Of a stretch of 5,306 bases of DNA, positions 1-4,333 are shown piece after piece. The notes under the pieces were generated by a model. It worked only from the letters and a program-made list of their open reading frames with translations, was not told where the DNA came from and made no database searches. Position 1 is the stretch's first letter. Each line of letters starts with the position of its first letter. Made by a program: the position numbers and the translations under genes. The DNA comes from Thermoplasmata archaeon (GTDB lineage: Archaea > Thermoplasmatota > Thermoplasmata > JAGHBH01). The stretch covers positions 1-5,306 of the forward strand of contig JAGHBH010000075.1 in NCBI GenBank assembly GCA_021161085.1. The letters are read 5' to 3'.

Positions 1-96
1 CTCAACCTCAGAGGCGTCGTGAGAAAGGCTCTGGGCGACAGGAATCTGAGAAGGAAATATCCGGACCGTGTGGAGGAGTTCGCCGACAAACTGTGA
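1..96 (+). CDS. C-terminal end of an unidentified protein (5' partial)
   Basis: An open frame enters from the left edge and ends at a TGA at 94-96, leaving 31 visible residues. The visible part is rich in arginine, lysine, aspartate and glutamate and looks like one or two amphipathic helices ending in EEFADKL. Codon use (AGG/AGA for arginine, C or G in most third positions) matches the other genes in the window, which supports it being a real coding end. I do not recognise the family from so short a tail and assign no function. The gene has the same orientation as the orphan gene at 362, but 265 bases including an AT-rich zone separate them, so they are probably separate transcription units. 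Confidence 0.6.
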   Translation, partial: LNLRGVVRKALGDRNLRRKYPDRVEEFADKL

Positions 97-197
97 AAGC
101 CATCTTTCCACGATTCGGATAATGGGGCGGTATGTTTGGGGGGGGAGACGTTACGCTCGGTCCTGAGATGTATCAGCACCTATCTATTTATTCAGCA

Positions 198-211
198 TTA
201 TTTTATTTTTA
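198..211 (+). terminator. Possible oligo-T archaeal terminator of the upstream gene
   Basis: The plus strand reads TTATTTTATTTTTA here, about 100 bases after the upstream stop codon. Archaeal RNA polymerase can terminate at T-rich non-template tracts without a strong hairpin, and no strong hairpin is visible. The same AT-richness could simply be promoter DNA for the following gene, so the call is tentative. Confidence 0.3.
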
Positions 212-227
212 TGTCTATATTCATCCA

Positions 228-240
228 AAAGTTTAAATCC
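228..240 (+). promoter_or_regulatory. Likely TATA box/BRE for the orphan gene at 362
   Basis: The sequence AAAGTTTAAATCC contains a TATA-like core TTTAAA at 232-237 with an A-rich purine stretch just upstream that could serve as the TFB recognition element. With the usual archaeal spacing, transcription would start near 260 and leave an untranslated leader of about 100 bases. A second, weaker candidate is CTATATT around 215-221, which would start transcription near 243. Confidence 0.45.
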
Positions 241-343
241 GTGTTCCTTCAATGTAGACAATCGGAGCAGATGTGAAGAGCCAAGAGCCTAAAGAGGAGA
301 GAGGAGAGAAACAGTAGGAGCCGGAAAGACGGAAGGGGAGACA

Positions 344-349
344 GGGAGG
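344..349 (+). promoter_or_regulatory. Shine-Dalgarno sequence before the orphan gene
   Basis: GGGAGG matches the pyrimidine-rich end of archaeal 16S rRNA. It lies 12 bases before the ATG at 362, which is slightly long, and only 2 and 5 bases before two out-of-frame ATGs at 352 and 355. The in-frame codon at 353-355 is TGA, so 362 is the first possible ATG of the long frame. The next in-frame ATG, at 389, has no comparable site. Confidence 0.5.
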
Positions 350-351
350 AG

Positions 352-378
352 ATGATGTGGTATGATTCGTTCCATTGA
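352..378 (+). other. Possible overlapping upstream mini-ORF (8 codons)
   Basis: Two adjacent ATGs at 352 and 355 open a frame reading MMWYDSFH that stops at TGA 376-378, overlapping the first codons of the 362 gene in another frame. The GGGAGG site lies closer to these ATGs than to 362. It could compete for initiation and tune expression, or it could be chance. There is no evidence that it makes a functional peptide. Confidence 0.2.
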
Positions 379-1378
379 TAAACTCGCCATGGAATGGAGG
401 AACACCGGCGTTCCCGACATATCCGTTATCCGGAGGATAGAGAGCAGACTTGAAGGAATCGACGAGGTGACTGAGGGGGCTCTAGCGGTTAGGAAGATGA
501 TCTCCGGCCTTCACCTCTGCCATGTGGACTTCTCAACACATATCAGAGCGGTTCTGGGGAGCATAGGATCGCTGACTCCACTGGTTCCTCCGGACTCCAT
601 CGGCTGCTACTCCATCTCCAGGGAGGCGGGGAGCCACTCTCCCGGCCTCCTCAGGAACATAGGAAAAACGGACGAATGGGTCAAGACGCTGGAGGAGAGA
701 ATGTCACTCCCGCAGATGGGTGTCAGCAAGGAAGAAAGCGACTCCGCCCTCCCGATCCTCCTTTCGGACTCGGAGAATCCTAAGGTCCTGCAAGGAACCG
801 GAGGGAGAGTAGGGATGGCGGCAGACCGGGATGCGGAGTCAAAGTCCAGGATACTTTTGAAGGCCGCCGTTCTCCGTCTTAAAGGACATCCCTCGTTTCA
901 CAACATAGAAGCAGGGGGAAAGATCGAACGGATGTTCATGAGACAGGCCTGCGGTGTCGCCCCCTGCCACTACTCCTTCCAGGAAAACATAAAGTCCTTT
1001 TTGGAGTCCGTGGAGAGGATGGAACCAAGAACCGCATTCGAGACCTGCGGCACATATCCCAAAGAAGTATACGGTGAGGTCTGCGTGGTGGTCAGAGCAC
1101 TAAAAAGATACCTGGAGACAGAGATAACAGAAACTGGTGACGGGATCTCCAGGGAGGGAAATGTGGGTTCCGGAGAAGCAGCCCTTGGCTCCATGGAAAA
1201 TGCGATACTACGTTTGTTGGGCGATCCCTCCTCTGAGAAGCTGTGGCTAGCCGATTGTCTGTACCAGACCCTGATGATGCTGTCTCACCCCTCCATGGCG
1301 AAGAAGAATGTAAACAGCATACGGATGTCTTTCATGAGGGCCACGGGATCCCATCTCAGGCAGGGACGTTTTCTTTGA
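362..1378 (+). CDS. Orphan soluble protein, 338 aa, no family recognised
   Basis: I do not recognise this protein. It is a complete frame from ATG 362 to TGA 1376-1378. The product is hydrophilic with no signal peptide and no membrane segment. It looks largely helical, with charged amphipathic stretches around residues 20-50, 160-195, 208-222 and 238-255, separated by flexible Ser/Gly/Glu-rich linkers at about 118-160 and 256-277. There are seven cysteines (53, 82, 197, 202, 229, 241, 299). The most motif-like patch is ACGVAPCHYSF, with C197, C202 and H203, but it does not make a standard zinc ligand set. Codon choice is less biased to C/G third positions than in egsA, fitting a weakly expressed or lineage-specific gene. 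It follows a purine-rich leader with its own likely promoter and runs convergently into the DUF63 gene, 13 bases between stops. That it is coding is fairly sure from its length, the leader signals and the lack of a competing opposite-strand frame; its function is unknown. Confidence 0.7.
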   Translation: MIRSIDKLAMEWRNTGVPDISVIRRIESRLEGIDEVTEGALAVRKMISGLHLCHVDFSTHIRAVLGSIGSLTPLVPPDSIGCYSISREAGSHSPGLLRNIGKTDEWVKTLEERMSLPQMGVSKEESDSALPILLSDSENPKVLQGTGGRVGMAADRDAESKSRILLKAAVLRLKGHPSFHNIEAGGKIERMFMRQACGVAPCHYSFQENIKSFLESVERMEPRTAFETCGTYPKEVYGEVCVVVRALKRYLETEITETGDGISREGNVGSGEAALGSMENAILRLLGDPSSEKLWLADCLYQTLMMLSHPSMAKKNVNSIRMSFMRATGSHLRQGRFL

Positions 1379-1391
1379 GTCATACCTTGAA

Positions 1392-2654
1392 TCATACGCC
1401 CAGGGATATCCTGAGGGCGTCCCGGAGGCCCGGTGCCAGGCCGAGCACTAGTATGGTGAAGCGAAGCAGCCCCAGGACCGTGGCATCCTTTATCTCTTTC
1501 CGAACGTCGTTCTCGAGAATATAAACCACGAGGCCTATGATGGCAGCCTTGAGGAGGTACATGACCGCCGCCGTGCCCGTAAGGCCCATGAGGAGTCTGG
1601 GGAGGACGTGCTTTTCCCGGTAGCCGTATATGTCCACCCCCACAAAAGTGGCGCTGGCATCCAACATGTGTCCGAACATTATGAGAATACTGGTGGGAAG
1701 GGCGAAGGCGGACAGACCGGAGAGACCCGGACGCTTGCTGAGGAGCCTGGCTGCCAGAAGGAAGGAACCGGCGGCCGCAGACGCCAGGATGAGTATCGCG
1801 GCGAACATGAGGAGACCTCCTCCACCACCCTCAAAGAAGCCGGAAACTATGGGAGGCAGGGACACCGCCAGGAGGCCGCAGCCCGTGGAGAAAACCGCCA
1901 GATGATGCCCTTCCACCCGGACGAGCGGACGGAGAGAGAAATGGACCGCAGGGGGCACAAGGAGCGCCAGGAGGACGGGGGAGAGAGGAGAGGGGGCCGG
2001 GTAGGAGCCCGGGGATGCGGAGACCACGAATATGGAGGAGAATGATACACTCCAGATGGCAGAAACCAATGGCGTGAAGAATGGCCGATCGGATGCACGC
2101 GGATTGGATGCCCGGATGCCAGATTGCATGACCTCCCGGAGAGCCGAGAACGAAAGGGTTCCCAGAGCGAACGCCCCGAGCAGGAGATATATGAGCGGCG
2201 CGATGAAAAGGTATCCTCCGGGCGGGCGGAAGACACCCATATCCTCCAGGACACGATACGTGGCTCCTGATACCACGAAGGGCAACAGGGATATTATCAT
2301 GCCCGTGTCAAAAGAGATGCGGAGCCTGCGGAACAGCACGTATATCCATGCGACCATGAGGGGCAGGAGGACTGCGTAGAGGGCCGTGTTGACGGGGTTG
2401 TATCCTGCCCTGGCCCCCATTATCTCCATTCCGAGCGAGTCGGCCACCACCGGCCCCCATACATATTTCCATACAAAACCGTCCCAGAACACCCTGGGGG
2501 CGAGAATGCTCCCCAGCACGATGACCGCCAGGAAAAGTGAAACGCCGGCTGTGGCCAGATACAGCGACCTCGGGGGGGCATAGGGCCTGGGGATCGGGGT
2601 AGAGGGGAAACCGTCGGTCATATCAGATGCTACATGGACGTGGGGGGAGGCCAT
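1392..2654 (-). CDS. DUF63 family polytopic membrane protein, 420 aa
   Basis: This is an integral membrane protein of the archaeal DUF63 family, whose biochemical role is not established. With the ATG at 2654 it has about ten to eleven hydrophobic segments, roughly at residues 32-53, 88-108, 116-134, 147-169, 193-213, 224-240, 252-272, 279-303, 312-332, 353-380 and 391-410. Family signatures I recognise are YNPVNTALYA (85-94), the polar patch ATYRVLEDMG (131-140) and GHMLDASATFVGVD followed by EKHVLPR (328-353). Conserved charged residues beside membrane segments (R134, E137, D138, H329, D332, E347, H349) suggest an enzyme or transporter site; this is inference. The open frame continues upstream to 3116, but that part is antisense to egsA and is not this protein. 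I chose 2654 because a TATA element lies about 25 bases upstream, which would give a leaderless mRNA starting at the ATG. The ATG at 2621 (387-codon spacing remaining unchanged in frame, 11 codons shorter) is the alternative. No Shine-Dalgarno precedes either. Confidence 0.88.
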   Translation of the reverse strand: MASPHVHVASDMTDGFPSTPIPRPYAPPRSLYLATAGVSLFLAVIVLGSILAPRVFWDGFVWKYVWGPVVADSLGMEIMGARAGYNPVNTALYAVLLPLMVAWIYVLFRRLRISFDTGMIISLLPFVVSGATYRVLEDMGVFRPPGGYLFIAPLIYLLLGAFALGTLSFSALREVMQSGIRASNPRASDRPFFTPLVSAIWSVSFSSIFVVSASPGSYPAPSPLSPVLLALLVPPAVHFSLRPLVRVEGHHLAVFSTGCGLLAVSLPPIVSGFFEGGGGGLLMFAAILILASAAAGSFLLAARLLSKRPGLSGLSAFALPTSILIMFGHMLDASATFVGVDIYGYREKHVLPRLLMGLTGTAAVMYLLKAAIIGLVVYILENDVRKEIKDATVLGLLRFTILVLGLAPGLRDALRISLGV

Positions 2655-2673
2655 GGGGGAGGAAAGGACAAAA

Positions 2674-2686
2674 GGTATATAATTAA
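2674..2686. promoter_or_regulatory. Shared divergent TATA element between DUF63 gene and egsA
   Basis: The 72 bases between the two divergent start codons hold one AT-rich core, TATATAATTAA at 2676-2686. It reads TATATAAT on the plus strand and TTATATA on the minus strand. On the plus strand it is preceded by the purine-rich ACAAAAGG, a plausible TFB element; transcription would start near 2702-2706 and give egsA a leader of about 20-25 bases. On the minus strand the core centre lies about 25 bases from 2654, placing the start of transcription at the DUF63 ATG. Both directions probably use overlapping TBP sites. Confidence 0.6.
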
Positions 2687-2713
2687 CCCCACTATTGAAC
2701 GGGAATAACACAG

Positions 2714-2718
2714 AAGGG
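2714..2718 (+). promoter_or_regulatory. Weak ribosome binding site of egsA
   Basis: AAGGG ends eight bases before the ATG at 2727, a normal spacing but a poor match to GGAGG. It decides for ATG 2727 over the adjacent in-frame TTG at 2724. A two-codon frame ATG CGT TGA at 2719-2727 overlaps the start as TGATG; I regard it as probably incidental. Confidence 0.4.
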
Positions 2719-2726
2719 ATGCGTTG

Positions 2727-3806
2727 ATGGACAACATAGAGGAACTGTTCAGCAAGGCCAAGGAGATGCTGTTCCCCCGAAGCGTGCTGGCCGGCCACGG
2801 TGTTCTCTCGGCCGCAGGGGACATGTGCAGGTCCTTCAAGTTCAAGGGCCCCGGAGCGGTCGTGACGGGCCCCACCACAAGGACCATTGCGGGAGACAAG
2901 ACAGCCGAAGTGGTGGAGGACGCGGGCTACGATGTCCACGTTGTGGAAACCGGTCCGGCCACCACGGACAACGTGAAGGCCGTGACAGAGGAACTCAGAG
3001 AGATGAAGCCGGGGTTTCTCCTGGGTGTCGGAGGAGGAAGCAAGATTGACATAACCAAGCTCGCCGCCAAGGAGCTCAACATCCCCTTCATCAGCGTTCC
3101 CACCAGCGCCGCCCACGACGGCATCGCATCCCCCAGCGCATCTCTCAAGGTGGAGGGGATATCCAAATCCATAGAGGCCGTCGTCCCCATGGGGGTCATC
3201 GCCGACACCGAGGTGATAATGAAGGCCCCCTACAGGAGCCTGGCATCAGGATGCGCCGATGTCATATCCAACCTCAACGCCATCAGGGACTGGGGACTGG
3301 CCCACAGGCTCAGAAACGAGTACATCAGCACCTTTGCCGTGACCCTCTCGGAGATGACCGCCAAGATAATACTGGAGAACGCCAAGGCCATCAAACCCAA
3401 CCTGGAGGAGTCGGTCTGGCTGGCCATACGGCCCCTCATAGTCTCCGGTGTCGCCATGAGCGTTGCTGGGACATCACGGCCCACCAGCGGAAGTGAGCAT
3501 ATGTTCAGCCACGCGCTTGACATCATCGCTCCGGGGAAGGCTATGCACGGCGAACAGTGCGGCGTCGGGACCATAATGATGACCTATCTCCACGGCGAGG
3601 ACTGGCAGATGGTCCGCAACGCCCTTCTGGAGATAGGAGCCCCCACCAGTGCCAAGGGACTGGGCGTATCCGACACCGACATTATAGAGGCCCTGATGAT
3701 GGCCCACAAGATACGACCGGAGCGGTACACCATCCTGGGAGACCAGGGACTCTCCAGGGAGGCGGCCGAGAAGCTGGCCGTGTACACCAAGGTGATAGAA
3801 TACTGA
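2727..3806 (+). CDS. egsA: sn-glycerol-1-phosphate dehydrogenase
   Basis: The enzyme reduces dihydroxyacetone phosphate with NADH or NADPH to sn-glycerol 1-phosphate, the backbone of archaeal ether phospholipids. It is a cytoplasmic, zinc-dependent member of the iron-containing alcohol dehydrogenase/dehydroquinate synthase fold. The 359-residue product has the normal family length. The N-terminal nucleotide-binding half shows the opening FPRSVLAGHGVL, then VGGGSKIDITKLAA (101-114) and VPTSAAHDGIASPSASL (124-140). The C-terminal helical half carries the expected zinc ligands: D178 in SGCADVISN, H258 in SGSEHMFSHALD and H274 in AMHGEQCGVGT. Nothing is missing, and codon use is strongly biased to C and G third positions, as in a well-expressed housekeeping gene. 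It shares a promoter region with the divergent DUF63 gene and is followed 66 bases later by UPF0179 with no visible promoter between. Identification of the family is firm; the coenzyme preference cannot be read from the sequence. Confidence 0.95.
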   Translation: MDNIEELFSKAKEMLFPRSVLAGHGVLSAAGDMCRSFKFKGPGAVVTGPTTRTIAGDKTAEVVEDAGYDVHVVETGPATTDNVKAVTEELREMKPGFLLGVGGGSKIDITKLAAKELNIPFISVPTSAAHDGIASPSASLKVEGISKSIEAVVPMGVIADTEVIMKAPYRSLASGCADVISNLNAIRDWGLAHRLRNEYISTFAVTLSEMTAKIILENAKAIKPNLEESVWLAIRPLIVSGVAMSVAGTSRPTSGSEHMFSHALDIIAPGKAMHGEQCGVGTIMMTYLHGEDWQMVRNALLEIGAPTSAKGLGVSDTDIIEALMMAHKIRPERYTILGDQGLSREAAEKLAVYTKVIEY

Positions 3807-3859
3807 CCCCCGCCGACCCGCGCCGCGGTACGCCGCCGCACAGGGAAGAGAGAACAGGT

Positions 3860-3864
3860 GGAGG
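3860..3864 (+). promoter_or_regulatory. Strong Shine-Dalgarno of the UPF0179 gene
   Basis: GGAGG lies eight bases before the ATG at 3873, which settles that start. The frame could open at GTG 3858, five codons earlier, but that codon directly precedes the site itself (its G at 3860 is part of it) and has no site of its own. Confidence 0.75.
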
Positions 3865-3872
3865 AACGAAGC

Positions 3873-4319
3873 ATGACCGAGGAGAAGATAAGGATAACCG
3901 TCATATCCAAGAGGAACGCCGTGGAGGGATACAGGTTCGTCTATCTGGGCCCCCTATCGGAGTGCAAATCCTGCAAGGTCAAGGGCATCTGCTTCGGGCT
4001 GGACCCGGGCCAGATGTACGAGATAGTGGAAGTCAGGGACCGCACACACCAGTGCTCCGTGTTCCAGGATGGCGTGAGGGTCGTGGAGGTGAAAGCGGTT
4101 CCCTTCGAGGCCGCCGTGGATTCCAAAGCCGGGGTTGAGGGGGCGGTCATCACGCTGTCCAAGATAAAATGCTCCCACCCTGGCTGTCCCCACTACCAGA
4201 TCTGCCATCCCTTCGGCCTCACGGGCAAGGAGAAGATAAAGATAGTGTCCGTTGAAGACGACCTGGAATGCCCCCAGGGACACAGCCTGAAGAAGGTCAA
4301 AGCCGTCCTGGGCTCGTGA
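3873..4319 (+). CDS. UPF0179 family cysteine-rich protein, 148 aa
   Basis: This small cytoplasmic protein belongs to the archaeal UPF0179 family, whose function is not established. It has eight cysteines in two sets of four. The first set is C31, C34, C40, C61 (CX2CX5CX20C); the second is C100, C105, C111, C133 (CX4CX5CX21C). Histidines H59, H102, H107, H112 and H137 lie close to them. Such sets commonly bind zinc or iron-sulfur clusters, but which of these applies cannot be told from the sequence. The two halves resemble each other along their length (VEG, the IC-FGL stretch, IV-V, the fourth Cys and VKAV recur in the same order), which indicates an internal duplication. There is no membrane segment or signal peptide, and the length is normal for the family as I know it. 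It lies 66 bases after egsA in the same direction with its own strong ribosome binding site, so co-transcription with egsA is likely. Its stop is 14 bases from that of the convergent dnaJ. Confidence 0.85.
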   Translation: MTEEKIRITVISKRNAVEGYRFVYLGPLSECKSCKVKGICFGLDPGQMYEIVEVRDRTHQCSVFQDGVRVVEVKAVPFEAAVDSKAGVEGAVITLSKIKCSHPGCPHYQICHPFGLTGKEKIKIVSVEDDLECPQGHSLKKVKAVLGS

Positions 4320-4333
4320 ATAGTCGTGGGACG

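Larger units (their letters stand above)
97..361. other. Intergenic region: G tract, AT-rich zone, purine-rich leader
   Basis: This stretch holds no convincing gene. From 97 to about 180 it is mixed sequence with an uninterrupted run of eight G at 138-145. From about 181 to 238 it is strikingly AT-rich against a GC-rich background and carries T runs and TATA-like elements, fitting both the 3' end of the upstream transcript and the promoter of the next gene. From about 264 to 360 the plus strand is almost all purines, including a pure purine run at 291-311, and this is probably the untranslated leader of the 362 gene. I saw no tRNA or long hairpin. Confidence 0.6.

Noticed and set aside
125..145. 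Possible G-quadruplex formed by GGGGCGG and the G8 run
   Set aside because: Only three usable G runs can be counted, with one unevenly split, so a four-run quadruplex is not supported.
155..180. Small inverted repeat CTGA...TCAG near 164-177 as a terminator hairpin
   Set aside because: The stem is only four base pairs with a mismatch beyond; too weak to claim as a structure.
1608..2379. Long plus-strand frames (1608-2045 and 2032-2379) inside the DUF63 gene
   Set aside because: They are shadows of the membrane protein gene: strongly biased, arginine/glycine-rich compositions, no ribosome binding site, no recognisable motif.
2719..2727. Two-codon frame ATG CGT TGA overlapping the egsA start as TGATG
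   Set aside because: It resembles a termination-reinitiation junction, but AAGGG sits only directly against this ATG and is spaced correctly for ATG 2727, so it is most simply a chance match.
2655..3116. N-terminal extension of the DUF63 frame reaching 3116 on the minus strand
   Set aside because: It is antisense to egsA, lacks the family's features, and the promoter and ATG at 2654 lie well downstream; it is open only because of the GC-rich codon pattern of egsA.
3807..3845. GC-rich inverted-repeat-like sequence between egsA and UPF0179 as a terminator
   Set aside because: CCGCGG and repeated GCCG units occur, but no long stem followed by T residues is present, and such a terminator would be atypical for archaea.
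3557..4138. Plus-strand 193-codon frame bridging egsA and UPF0179
   Set aside because: It overlaps two well-supported genes in another frame and is a low-complexity Arg/Gly/Pro-rich translation, typical of a GC-rich shadow frame.
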